From NCBI GenBank assembly GCA_002416125.1, contig DIBU01000003.1, positions 1-39,085 on the forward strand: a stretch of DNA of 39,085 nt, in the 5' to 3' direction. Below the pieces are notes generated by a model, which saw only the letters and a list, made by a program, of their open reading frames with translations, searched no databases and was not told where the DNA came from. A program made the position numbers and the translations under genes. Below, one piece after another: positions 14,965-23,661 of the stretch (position 1 is its first letter; each line of letters begins with the position of its first letter). This DNA comes from Halieaceae bacterium UBA5044. Lineage in GTDB: Bacteria > Pseudomonadota > Gammaproteobacteria > Pseudomonadales > Halieaceae.

Positions 14965-16268
14965 CAATCGACCCGCGCGGATATTTGCAGGCCGAGACCC
15001 CTCGCCAGGGCATCAAAACCGGGAAAGGAGGTGCTGACATGATCGCAATCGAGTATGCGAATCTCCTCGTTGGCCCGCAGGGCGGCGATGGCAAAGGACA
15101 TGGCGATACGGTGGTCGTGGTAGGTGTTGATGACGCCACCCCCCATCGGCCCACCCTCGATGACGATACCGTCCTCCAGCACCTCGTTGACGACGCCGAG
15201 CGTGGTGAGGCCCGCCGCCATCGCAGCGATGCGGTCACTCTCCTTGACGCGCAATTCCTCCGCCCCGCGCAGAACCGTGCGGCCACTGGCGCAGGCGGCG
15301 GCAATGAACAAGGCCGGAAACTCGTCAATCGCCAGCGGCACCTGGTCGAGCGGGATATCGATGCCGGTGAGTGGCGCATAGCGCACGCGAATATCAGCCA
15401 CCGGCTCGCCACCGACCTCGCGCGCGTTTTTCAGCGTGAGGTCAGCGCCCATTGCACGCAGGATGTTCAATACCCCGATGCGGGTGGGATTGACGCCGAC
15501 ATGGGTCAGCAGCAGGTCCGAACCCGGCGCGATGCTCGCCGCCACGAGGAAGAAGGCGGCGGAGGAGATATCCGCCGGCACATCGATCTCGGTCGCCCGC
15601 AGTTGACCGCCGCCGGCAAGGCTGATCACCCCCTGCTCCGTACCGACGGTATAGCCGAAGCCGCGCAGCATGCGCTCCGTGTGATCGCGTGTCGGAGCCG
15701 GCTCGGTCACAGAGGTTGTGCCCGAGGCATACAGCCCGGCGAGCAGCACGCAGGATTTGACCTGTGCACTGGCCATGGGGAGATCGTAGTGAATGCCACG
15801 CAGCGTCTGCCCGCCGACAATATGCAGCGGCGGCGTGCCGGCCCCGGCGCCCTCTATGTGGGCACCCATCAAACGCAGGGGATCCATTACGCGGCCCATG
15901 GGCCGTTTGCACAGGGAAACGTCGCCAGTCAATTCGCTATCAAACGGCTGACCCGCCAGCAAGCCGCTGAGGAGACGGATACTGGTACCCGAATTCCCCA
16001 TGTCCAGCGCTCCCGATGGCGCCTGCAAGCCGTGCAGCCCGACACCGTGGATGACCACTCTCCCCTCCTCGGGGCCTTCAATTGACACACCCATGGCGCG
16101 GAACGCCGCCACAGTAGCCAGCGCATCCTCACCCTCGAGAAACCCGCTCACCCGTGTGGTGCCCTCTGCCAGCGCACCCAGCATGATGGACCGGTGTGAA
16201 ATGGACTTGTCCCCGGGGACGCGGGCTTCGCCGCTGATGACACCACCGGGCATTAACTGAAATTCCAT
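14964..16268 (-). CDS. aroA: 3-phosphoshikimate 1-carboxyvinyltransferase (EPSP synthase)
   Basis: AroA joins shikimate-3-phosphate and PEP in the sixth step of the shikimate pathway. Visible active-site blocks are PGDKSISHRS (K21, S22, R26), MGNSGTSIRLL (90-100), KRPMGRV (121-127), MASAQVKS (S167, Q169, K171), a DEFPALFIAAA block, LRVKESDR and DHRIAMSF. The GDKS, SAQVK and NPTR patterns are those of class II EPSP synthases, like the Agrobacterium CP4 enzyme and unlike E. coli AroA. The glycine in GNSGTS is the usual residue at the position where CP4 has alanine. The gene lies in the same frame as tyrA, 27 bases after its stop. GAGAG about 10 bases upstream serves as ribosome site. Confidence 0.96.
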   Translation of the reverse strand: MEFQLMPGGVISGEARVPGDKSISHRSIMLGALAEGTTRVSGFLEGEDALATVAAFRAMGVSIEGPEEGRVVIHGVGLHGLQAPSGALDMGNSGTSIRLLSGLLAGQPFDSELTGDVSLCKRPMGRVMDPLRLMGAHIEGAGAGTPPLHIVGGQTLRGIHYDLPMASAQVKSCVLLAGLYASGTTSVTEPAPTRDHTERMLRGFGYTVGTEQGVISLAGGGQLRATEIDVPADISSAAFFLVAASIAPGSDLLLTHVGVNPTRIGVLNILRAMGADLTLKNAREVGGEPVADIRVRYAPLTGIDIPLDQVPLAIDEFPALFIAAACASGRTVLRGAEELRVKESDRIAAMAAGLTTLGVVNEVLEDGIVIEGGPMGGGVINTYHDHRIAMSFAIAALRANEEIRILDCDHVSTSFPGFDALARGLGLQISARVD

Positions 16269-16295
16269 GCGGGATTCTCTCTGGCGTTCTCTGGC

Positions 16296-17222
16296 TCAGG
16301 TGACCGACTGGCCACGTGCCGCCAACAGGGCGGCGAATTCATCGCGCGCGGCCTTGGCGCGGGAAAACGTCTGCAGCAATGCATCGCCGTCACCGGCCTC
16401 AATTGCTGCGCGTAGTTCATCAAGATGCGTGGTAAACAGGTCCATAGACTGCAGCAGCGCCGGCCTGTTGGCAATGGCAATGTCCCGCCACATCACCGGG
16501 TCGCTGGAGGCAATGCGCGTGAAGTCACGAAAACCGCCCGCGGCAAAACGGAAGATATCATCGCTGGCATCGCTGCGCGCCAGTGCATCCACCAGCGCGT
16601 AGGCGAGGACATGGGGCAGGTGACTGGTCGCCGCGAGCACCCGGTCGTGATCCGCGACCGCCATATCAACCACCTCGGCACCGGTGCTCGCCCACATGGC
16701 GCGCACCAGTTCCACCGCTGAAGGGTCGTTGGCGGCCACAGGCGTCAGAATAACCCGATGCTTCTCGAACAGTCCGGCATTCGAGGCCTCGACACCGCTG
16801 CGCTCGGAGCCGGCGATCGGGTGACCCAACACCAGCCGCGGCGGCATCGACCCCCAGACACGCTCCGCCGCGCGCTGCAGACTGCCCTTGACGCTGGCGA
16901 CATCGGTGATGACCGGAGGCCGGGCGCGATCGCGCAACCGGGGCAGGATACGCTCCAGCATCTCCTCCGCAATCAGGGTGGGCGTGGCAATCACCAGAAT
17001 ATCCGCGGCGTCCACCGCCTCCTCCAGTACCAGTGTGTACCGGTCTATAACACCCATCTGCACGCCCCGCCGCAGCGAGGCCTCGCGGTGCCCCCAGCCG
17101 ATACAGGCCGCCGCGAAACCGTTGCCACGCAGGGCTGCGGCCAGCGATCCGCCAATCAGGCCCAGTCCGAGCACGACCACAGTGGGTCGCGCAGCCGCCG
17201 CTCCGGCTCCCGACTGCGCCAT
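16296..17222 (-). CDS. tyrA: Prephenate/arogenate dehydrogenase (TyrA family)
   Basis: An N-terminal Rossmann fold has VLGLGLIGGSLA at about residues 17-28. VIATPT, ITDVASVKG, GHPIAGSERSG and ATSHLPHVLAYAL are characteristic blocks of prephenate dehydrogenases, the last including the conserved catalytic His region. It makes 4-hydroxyphenylpyruvate (or tyrosine from arogenate). At 308 residues it is a stand-alone enzyme without chorismate mutase. In Pseudomonas the equivalent protein is fused to AroA; here a single TGA and nine sense codons lie between them in the same frame. The ATG follows the pheA stop by two bases. Confidence 0.94.
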   Translation of the reverse strand: MAQSGAGAAAARPTVVVLGLGLIGGSLAAALRGNGFAAACIGWGHREASLRRGVQMGVIDRYTLVLEEAVDAADILVIATPTLIAEEMLERILPRLRDRARPPVITDVASVKGSLQRAAERVWGSMPPRLVLGHPIAGSERSGVEASNAGLFEKHRVILTPVAANDPSAVELVRAMWASTGAEVVDMAVADHDRVLAATSHLPHVLAYALVDALARSDASDDIFRFAAGGFRDFTRIASSDPVMWRDIAIANRPALLQSMDLFTTHLDELRAAIEAGDGDALLQTFSRAKAARDEFAALLAARGQSVT

Positions 17223-17224
17223 GG

Positions 17225-18343
17225 CTAGAGAACCGCCTGCGGGTAGGAGCCCAGGGGCTTGAGCAGGATGGACTGTTCTTCCAGGTCGGCGACGATGCTG
17301 CGGATCACCTCATCCTGCATATGCCCTTCGAACTCGATGAAGAACACATAGGCCCATTTTTCCGTGCGCGAAGGACGGGTGTCGATGCGGGTCAGGCTGA
17401 CGCCGGCGCGACGGAAGGGGTCCAGCAGGGTAAACAGTGCACCCGGCTTGTTGCGGCTGGACACGATCAGTGAGGTCTTGTCGCGCCCACTGGGCGGCAC
17501 TTCCTCACGCCCCACGACCAGGAAGCGGGTGGTGTTGTCGGGATAATCCTCGATGTGTTCCGCCAGGCGATCCAGGTGGTACAGTTCCGCCGCCATGTCA
17601 CCCGCAACAGCCGCAACGCCCGGCGTCGTGGCTGCCAGGCGCGCCGCCTCACCGTTGCTACTCACGGCCTCGCGCTCAACCCGGGGCCAGTGTGTGTCCA
17701 GCCAGTTGCGGCACTGCGCCAGTGCCTGCTGATGCGCACAGATCCGCGTGACGTCGGACTCTGCAGTGCCGGGGGCGACCAGCAGGTGGTGCACGATACG
17801 CATTTCGACTTCGCCGGATATCTTCAACGGCGAATCCATGAAGTTGTCCAGCGTATGGCTGACCATGCCCTCCGTGGAGTTCTCCACCGGTACCACGCCG
17901 TAGTTGCACTCGCCAGATTCCACCTGTGCAAAAACGCCATCGATGGTGTTTTGTGGCACGCAGAGCGCGGCATGCCCAAAGTGCTTGAGCGCTGCCGCCT
18001 GGGTGAACGTGCCCTCAGGGCCCAGGTAGGCCACCTGCAGAGGGCGCTCCAGGGCGAGGCAGGCAGACATGATTTCGCGGAAGATGTGCGCCACTGCGGT
18101 GCCCTCGAGGGGGCCGCCATTGCGTTCGATGATGCGGCGCAGTACCTGTGCCTCGCGCTCCGGCCGGTAATACACCACCTCCGCCGCGGCTTCACCCCGA
18201 TTGCGCAGTGCCAGCACTTCCTCCAGCTTGATGTCGGCGACGCGCTGGGCACACTGGGCGCGGCGCTGGATCAAGTTCTGGATTTCACGGTCAATGGCGT
18301 CAATGTCCGCCCTGACCTGATCGAGATCCCTGGTATCTGCCAT
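17225..18343 (-). CDS. pheA: Bifunctional chorismate mutase/prephenate dehydratase (P-protein)
   Basis: Three modules are visible. An AroQ-type chorismate mutase helix bundle occupies residues 1-90 (VRADIDAIDREIQNLIQRR). A prephenate dehydratase domain covers about residues 100-275, with YLGPEGTFTQAA, VPVENSTEGMV and DNTTRFLVV. A C-terminal ACT domain contains KPGALFTLL and the variant TRPSR where many P-proteins have ESRP, the segments that bind phenylalanine. The enzyme converts chorismate to phenylpyruvate and is normally inhibited by phenylalanine. It lies 15 bases after serC. In Pseudomonas a hisC-type aminotransferase follows pheA; here tyrA follows directly. Confidence 0.96.
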   Translation of the reverse strand: MADTRDLDQVRADIDAIDREIQNLIQRRAQCAQRVADIKLEEVLALRNRGEAAAEVVYYRPEREAQVLRRIIERNGGPLEGTAVAHIFREIMSACLALERPLQVAYLGPEGTFTQAAALKHFGHAALCVPQNTIDGVFAQVESGECNYGVVPVENSTEGMVSHTLDNFMDSPLKISGEVEMRIVHHLLVAPGTAESDVTRICAHQQALAQCRNWLDTHWPRVEREAVSSNGEAARLAATTPGVAAVAGDMAAELYHLDRLAEHIEDYPDNTTRFLVVGREEVPPSGRDKTSLIVSSRNKPGALFTLLDPFRRAGVSLTRIDTRPSRTEKWAYVFFIEFEGHMQDEVIRSIVADLEEQSILLKPLGSYPQAVL

Positions 18344-18358
18344 CAGAGTGCCGCCGTG

Positions 18359-19438
18359 TCAGCCGTTACGTTGCTCGAAATCCTGCATGAAAGCGATAAG
18401 CGCATCAACTGCCGCCTCCGGCACCGCATTGTAGATACTGGCGCGCATCCCGCCGACAGAGCGGTGCCCGGCCAGGTTGAGCAGGCCGGCCTCGGCAGAC
18501 TGTTGCAGGAAGAGCTTGTCGAGGCTGGCATCAGCCAGGGTAAAGGGAACATTCATCTGCGAACGGCTGGCGACCTCCACCGGGTTGGCATAGAACGCGC
18601 TGTTGTCGATGGCAGCATAGAGCTTATCCGCCTTGCGCCGGTTGAGCTCCGCCATGGCCGTTAGCCCGCCAAGCTCCTGCAACCAGTCAAACACCAGCCC
18701 CGCGAGGTAGAGCGCGAAGGTGGGGGGCGTGTTGTACATCGAATCGTTGTCCGCCGCCGTTTTCCAGTCGAGCATGACTGGACACAGGGGGCGCGAGCGA
18801 CCCAGCAAGTCGCGATGCACGATGACCAGGGTCAGGCCTGCAGGCCCGATATTCTTCTGTGCGCCCGCATAGATAACGCCGAAACGTGACACATCAACCG
18901 GCCGCGACAGGATGGTCGAGGACATGTCGGCCACCAGCGGTGCATCCACGTCAGGCACCCAGTGGAACTCCACGCCGCCGATGGTCTCGTTGGGGGTGTA
19001 GTGAAAATACGCTGCGTCCGCAGACAGTTGCCAGCTGTCCCGGGCCGGTATCGAGCTGAAATTGCCCGCCTCGGCGCTGGCCGCCACATTCACCGAGCCG
19101 AAGCGCTTGCCCTCGGCAATGGCTTTCTTGGACCACTGCCCGGTATTCAGGTAGTCGGCGCGTCCGCCCTCTGGCATCAGGTTCAGGGGTACCGCGGAAA
19201 ACTGCAGGCTCGCGCCCCCTTGCAGGAACAGCACGGCGTACTCGTCGGGGATCGCCAGCAGCTTGCGCAGTGTAGCCTCCGCACGCTCGGCGATGCCGAC
19301 AAATTCGCTGCTGCGATGGCTCATTTCCATCACGGACAGGCCGCGCCCGTGCCAGTCCAGCATGTCCTCGCGGGCGGTTTCCAGAACCGGCTCAGGCAGG
19401 GCCGCCGGGCCGGCACAAAAATTGTACAAGCGGGTCAT
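18359..19438 (-). CDS. serC: Phosphoserine aminotransferase
   Basis: SerC is a class V PLP aminotransferase of serine and pyridoxine synthesis. YNFCAGPAALP opens the protein, HRSSEF and QGGASLQF form the cofactor and substrate region, and YAGAQKNIGPAG carries the PLP lysine (K195). The 359-residue length fits the family. An ATG at 19447 is in frame, but GAGGA lies only one base before it and about 10 bases before the ATG at 19438, which also matches the family N-terminus, so 19438 is chosen. It is 38 bases after gyrA. Linkage to pheA/aroA groups serine and aromatic amino acid supply. Confidence 0.96.
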   Translation of the reverse strand: MTRLYNFCAGPAALPEPVLETAREDMLDWHGRGLSVMEMSHRSSEFVGIAERAEATLRKLLAIPDEYAVLFLQGGASLQFSAVPLNLMPEGGRADYLNTGQWSKKAIAEGKRFGSVNVAASAEAGNFSSIPARDSWQLSADAAYFHYTPNETIGGVEFHWVPDVDAPLVADMSSTILSRPVDVSRFGVIYAGAQKNIGPAGLTLVIVHRDLLGRSRPLCPVMLDWKTAADNDSMYNTPPTFALYLAGLVFDWLQELGGLTAMAELNRRKADKLYAAIDNSAFYANPVEVASRSQMNVPFTLADASLDKLFLQQSAEAGLLNLAGHRSVGGMRASIYNAVPEAAVDALIAFMQDFEQRNG

Positions 19439-19476
19439 TTCAGTCATTTCCTCGAGATGGTGGGAAAACGGTCGAG

Positions 19477-22044
19477 TTACTCGCCGCCCTCCCCGGAATC
19501 GTCAGCCGCACCCAGTTCAGGCTCGGCCACCCGCTCCACACTGACCAGGTACTCGTCAGTGCGGGTGCGAATCACTCTGACGCCCTGCGTGTTGCGACCC
19601 AGCAGGGACACCTCATCGGCGCGGGTGCGCACCAAGGTGCCCTGATTGGAGATCAGCATCAGCTCGTCGCCGTCGAACACCTGGGTGGCGCCCACCAGAG
19701 CCCCGTTACGGGCGCTCGTTGACATGGCGATAACGCCCTTGTTACCACGCCCCTTGGTGGGGAACTCGCTGGCCTCAGTGCGCTTGCCGTAGCCGTTCTC
19801 GGTGACCGTGAGGATACGTCCTCCCTCCCTGGGCACGATGAGAGAGATCAGGCGCTGGCCCTCATCCAGGCGGATACCCCGCACCCCGCGCGCCGTGCGC
19901 CCCATGGCGCGCACATCGTCCTCGCGGAAACGCACCGTCTTGCCACCGCTACTGAACAACATCACGTCGCAGCTACCGTCGGTGAGCGCCGTGCCCACCA
20001 GCACATCCCCTTCGTCCAGGGCCAGTGCGCGCAACCCGACACTGCGCTGGCGCGCGAAGTCGGTCAGGGCGGTTTTCTTCACCGTGCCGTTGGCCGTCGC
20101 CATAAAGATGTACCAGCCTTCCGTGTATTCATTCACCTGCAGGATTGAGGTGACGCGTTCTCCCACCTCCAGCGGCAACAGATTGACCATCGGGCGCCCG
20201 CGGGAATTACGCGTTGCCAGCGGAATCTGGTAGACCTTGAGCCAGTACACCTTGCCCAGGTCGGTGAAGCAGAGAATGGTTGCGTGGGTGCTGGCAATCA
20301 CCAGATGCTCGACAAAGTCCTCGTCCTTCACCGCCGTGGCAGAGCGGCCGGTGCCACCGCGACGCTGGGCCTGGTAGTCCGAGAGCGGCTGTGTCTTGGC
20401 GTAACCGAGGTGACTGATGGTGACCACCCTGTCCTCCTCGGTGATCAGGTCCTCAACCGTGAGGTCGTGCTGCGAGGCACTGATTTCAGTCACGCGGTCG
20501 TCACCGAACTCGGTAACCAGTTCCTCCAACTCTTCGCGAATCACCAGCTTCAGGCGATCCGGGTCGGCGAGAATCTCCAGATAGTCAGCGATTTCGCGCA
20601 ACTTTTCATCGTACTCGTTGAGCAGCTTTTCGTGTTCCAGCCCGGTGAGGCGATGCAGTCGCAGGTCGAGGATGGCCTGGGCCTGCACGGGTGACAGGTG
20701 ATACTGGCCGTCTATCAGGCCGTATTGCGGTTCCAGTTCGTCCGGACGGCAGGCGTCCTCCCCCGCGCGCTCCAGCATCGCCAGGACATCGCCCGGGGCC
20801 CAGGCGGCAGCGATCAGTTTTTCACGCGCCTCGGAGGAACTCGGCGACGACTTGATCAGCTCGATCACTTCGTCGATGTTGGCCAGCGCCACCGCGAGGC
20901 CTTCCAGGATATGACCGCGTTCGCGCGCCTTGCGCAGCAGGTAGACCGTGCGCCGTGTCACCACCTCGCGGCGATGGCGGATAAACGCCTCGATGATCTC
21001 CTTGAGGTTGAGCACCCGCGGCTGCCCGTCCACCAGGGCCACCATGTTGATGCCAAACACCGACTGCAGCTGGGTCTGCGCGTACAGATTGTTCAACACC
21101 ACATCGCCGATTTCGCCGCGGCGCAGCTCGATGACCACGCGCAGGCCATCCTTGTCCGATTCGTCGCGCAGCTCCGAGATACCTTCGATCTTCTTTTCTT
21201 TCACCAGCTCGGCAATGCGCTCGATGAGGCGCGCCTTGTTCAGCTGGTAGGGGATTTCGTGAATGATAATGACATCCCGCCCCTTCTTTTCCTCGTGGAT
21301 CACTTCGGCCTTGGCGCGCACATAGATACGCCCGCGCCCGGTGCGGTAGGCCTGGATGATGCCGGCACGGCCGTTGATGATGCCGCCGGTGGGGAAATCG
21401 GGACCGGGGATGAACTCCATCAGCTCATCGACGGTGATATCCGGGTTGGCCATCAGGGCCAGACAGCCGCCTACCACTTCGCGCAGGTTGTGGGGCGGTA
21501 TATTGGTGGCCATGCCGACGGCGATACCCGAAGAGCCGTTGATCAGCAGGGTGGGCACCTTGGTGGGCAGCACAACCGGGATGCGCTCGGTACCGTCGTA
21601 GTTATCGACAAAATCGACGGTTTCCTTGTCGAGATCCGCCAGCATGGCATGGGAAATCTTGCGCATGCGGATCTCGGTGTACCGCATGGCGGCTGCGGAG
21701 TCGCCGTCCACAGAGCCGAAGTTGCCCTGGCCGTCGACCAGCATGTAACGCATGGAGAAGGGCTGCGCCATGCGCACGATGGTGTCGTAGACAGCGGAAT
21801 CGCCGTGCGGGTGGTATTTACCGATCACGTCACCGACCACGCGGGCGGATTTTTTGTAACCCTTGTTCCAGTCGTTGTTCAACTCGTTCATGGCGAACAG
21901 TACCCGGCGGTGAACCGGTTTCAGTCCATCGCGGACATCAGGCAGCGCGCGCCCGACAATCACGCTCATCGCATAGTCGAGGTACGATTGTTTGAGCTCG
22001 TCCTCGATATTGACGGGAAGAATTTCCTTGGCTAATTCACCCAT
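19477..22044 (-). CDS. gyrA: DNA gyrase subunit A
   Basis: This is a full-length type IIA topoisomerase subunit of 855 residues. The breakage-reunion domain has GDSAVYD with S83 and D87 (the usual quinolone-sensitive residues) and the catalytic R121-Y122. A six-bladed C-terminal beta-pinwheel follows, beginning with the GyrA-box QRRGGTG. The box normally reads QRRGG(K/R)G, so lysine is replaced by threonine. The C-terminal tail is short and acidic. The ATG at 22044 has AAGGAAG at the right distance; the frame extends to 22083 without support. It heads the gyrA-serC-pheA-tyrA-aroA-cmk-rpsA group and has a strong -10 element upstream. Confidence 0.98.
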   Translation of the reverse strand: MGELAKEILPVNIEDELKQSYLDYAMSVIVGRALPDVRDGLKPVHRRVLFAMNELNNDWNKGYKKSARVVGDVIGKYHPHGDSAVYDTIVRMAQPFSMRYMLVDGQGNFGSVDGDSAAAMRYTEIRMRKISHAMLADLDKETVDFVDNYDGTERIPVVLPTKVPTLLINGSSGIAVGMATNIPPHNLREVVGGCLALMANPDITVDELMEFIPGPDFPTGGIINGRAGIIQAYRTGRGRIYVRAKAEVIHEEKKGRDVIIIHEIPYQLNKARLIERIAELVKEKKIEGISELRDESDKDGLRVVIELRRGEIGDVVLNNLYAQTQLQSVFGINMVALVDGQPRVLNLKEIIEAFIRHRREVVTRRTVYLLRKARERGHILEGLAVALANIDEVIELIKSSPSSSEAREKLIAAAWAPGDVLAMLERAGEDACRPDELEPQYGLIDGQYHLSPVQAQAILDLRLHRLTGLEHEKLLNEYDEKLREIADYLEILADPDRLKLVIREELEELVTEFGDDRVTEISASQHDLTVEDLITEEDRVVTISHLGYAKTQPLSDYQAQRRGGTGRSATAVKDEDFVEHLVIASTHATILCFTDLGKVYWLKVYQIPLATRNSRGRPMVNLLPLEVGERVTSILQVNEYTEGWYIFMATANGTVKKTALTDFARQRSVGLRALALDEGDVLVGTALTDGSCDVMLFSSGGKTVRFREDDVRAMGRTARGVRGIRLDEGQRLISLIVPREGGRILTVTENGYGKRTEASEFPTKGRGNKGVIAMSTSARNGALVGATQVFDGDELMLISNQGTLVRTRADEVSLLGRNTQGVRVIRTRTDEYLVSVERVAEPELGAADDSGEGGE

Positions 22045-22162
22045 GTACAACAGCTTCCTTGTATGACTGCGGGGAGCCGCCACGGCACGGCGCCAGGGCG
22101 AACTCGGGCCGGGCTGGGGGCCCGCTTACCGGGCCAGGGCAAGCGCCCGGCACAAACCCCGA

Positions 22163-22189
22163 ATTATACGGCAGAAGCCACTTTGTCGC
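22163..22189 (-). promoter_or_regulatory. Candidate gyrA promoter
   Basis: On the minus strand a perfect TATAAT (plus 22163-22168) is preceded after 15 bases by GCGACA (plus 22184-22189, 4 of 6 matches to TTGACA). Transcription from it would give a leader of about 110 bases that is GC-rich and can fold, for example 22129-22134 with 22145-22150. The short spacer and a relaxed -35 would suit a supercoiling-sensitive gyrase promoter, but this is inference. Confidence 0.5.
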
Positions 22190-22329
22190 CATGTTTTTGC
22201 AGATTATGGCGGCCGTTCGGGCGGCAATCGGCGAATTCCGGTTATACTGGGAAACCAATGCAAACTGCGGTGCGACGCCCCGGGCACGAAACCGCAAATC
22301 CCTGGCTGAAAGCCCCCGATCGAGGCCTC

Positions 22330-23661
22330 ATGAGCGCGCCCGCCGAGACAGTAGACACCCTTATCCACCCGGGCTGGATCATACCCGTGGCGCCCACCGG
22401 CCAGGTGCTGGAAAACCACAGCCTGGCGATTCGCGATGACCGCATTGTGGCAATCGTGCCGCGGACAGATGCGACGCGTCTGTCCGCGACAGACGTGTTC
22501 GAGCTGCCTGGTCACGCCCTGCTGCCGGGATTGGTCAACGCCCACGGCCATGCCGCCATGAGTCTGCTGCGTGGCTACGCCGATGACCTGCCGCTGATGC
22601 CGTGGCTGGAGCAGCATATCTGGCCCGCCGAAGGCCGTCATGTCAGCGCGGAGTTTGTCGCCGATGGGGCGGCGCTGGCCATCGCCGAGATGCTGCGTGC
22701 CGGCACCACGACCTTTTCCGACATGTATTTCTACCCCGACGCCTGCGCACGCACGGCCCAGCGCATGGGCATGCGCTGTCAGATCAGTTTTCCGGTGCTC
22801 GACTTCCCCACCCCCTGGGCGCGGGAGGCGGATGAATACATCAGCAAGGGGCTGGCGCTGCGGGATGCAGTGAAGCACAGCAGCCTGGTCAGCGTCGGCT
22901 TCGGCCCCCACGCACCCTACACCGTCAGCCACCCCAACCTGGCCAAGGTGGCCATGCTGGCCGCCGAACTGGATACCAGCATCCAGATCCACCTGCATGA
23001 GACACGCGGCGAAGTGCTGCAGGCCGTGGAAGCTCACGGGGAGCGCCCCCTGGACAGCCTGTACCGATTGGGGTTGCTGGGGCCACGCACACAATGTGTC
23101 CACATGACAGACCTCGGGGAGCAGGATATCGCGCTACTCGCCGAGACTGGCGCCCACGTTGTGCACTGCCCCAAGTCCAACATGAAGCTGGCCTCTGGCG
23201 CCTGCCCGGTGACACGCCTGCTGGCCGCCGGTGTCAATGTGGCGCTCGGCACGGACAGCGCCGCCAGCAACAACAGCCTGAATCTGTTTGACGAAATGCG
23301 CAGCGCCGCCCTGCTGGCGAAGCTGGCCAGCCAGGATGCCAGCGCGCTGTCGGCGGCAGAGGCGCTGCACATGGCTACCCTGGGGGGTGCGCGAGCCCTG
23401 GGACTGGAAGAGCAGATCGGCAGCCTGGAACAGGGCAAGCTGGCCGATCTGATCGCCGTGGACCTCACCGGGCCCGAGACCCAGCCCCTCTACAACCCGC
23501 TTTCACAACTGGTCTACGCCTGCAACGGCAGCCAGGTCACCCACAGCTGGATCGCCGGGCAACTGCGCCTGCGCGACCGCCAGCTGCAGGGGCTGGACCT
23601 GGCCGCCATCGCATCGCGCAGCCAATACTGGCAACAACGCATTACGGGACAACAGCAATGA
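22330..23661 (+). CDS. mtaD: 5-methylthioadenosine/S-adenosylhomocysteine deaminase (TRZ/ATZ amidohydrolase)
   Basis: This is a metal-dependent amidohydrolase with NAHGHAAM (H72, H74), HLHETRGE (H221, H223, E224) and GTDSAASNN (D309), the set expected for the zinc site of the ATZ/TRZ group. The N-terminal DTLIHPGWIIPV...VLENHSLAIRD strand pattern matches the family start, supporting the ATG at 22330 with GAGG just upstream; the frame is open back to 22063. In Pseudomonas the gene upstream of ubiG deaminates methylthioadenosine, which gives the name here. The ATG of ubiG overlaps its stop codon (ATGA). Confidence 0.88.
   Translation: MSAPAETVDTLIHPGWIIPVAPTGQVLENHSLAIRDDRIVAIVPRTDATRLSATDVFELPGHALLPGLVNAHGHAAMSLLRGYADDLPLMPWLEQHIWPAEGRHVSAEFVADGAALAIAEMLRAGTTTFSDMYFYPDACARTAQRMGMRCQISFPVLDFPTPWAREADEYISKGLALRDAVKHSSLVSVGFGPHAPYTVSHPNLAKVAMLAAELDTSIQIHLHETRGEVLQAVEAHGERPLDSLYRLGLLGPRTQCVHMTDLGEQDIALLAETGAHVVHCPKSNMKLASGACPVTRLLAAGVNVALGTDSAASNNSLNLFDEMRSAALLAKLASQDASALSAAEALHMATLGGARALGLEEQIGSLEQGKLADLIAVDLTGPETQPLYNPLSQLVYACNGSQVTHSWIAGQLRLRDRQLQGLDLAAIASRSQYWQQRITGQQQ

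Noticed and set aside
20698..22035. 445-codon open frame on the plus strand opposite gyrA
   Set aside because: It is a shadow of gyrA; the His/Asp/Val-rich composition reflects the complementary strand of a GC-rich gene.
22216..22248. Promoter for mtaD with TATACT at 22243-22248
   Set aside because: The -10 is good, but the nearest -35-like hexamer (TTCGGG) is 21 bases away, so there is too little support.
22063..22329. N-terminal extension of mtaD
   Set aside because: The upstream codons have no similarity to the family, and the ATG at 22330 has a ribosome site and the expected first strand.
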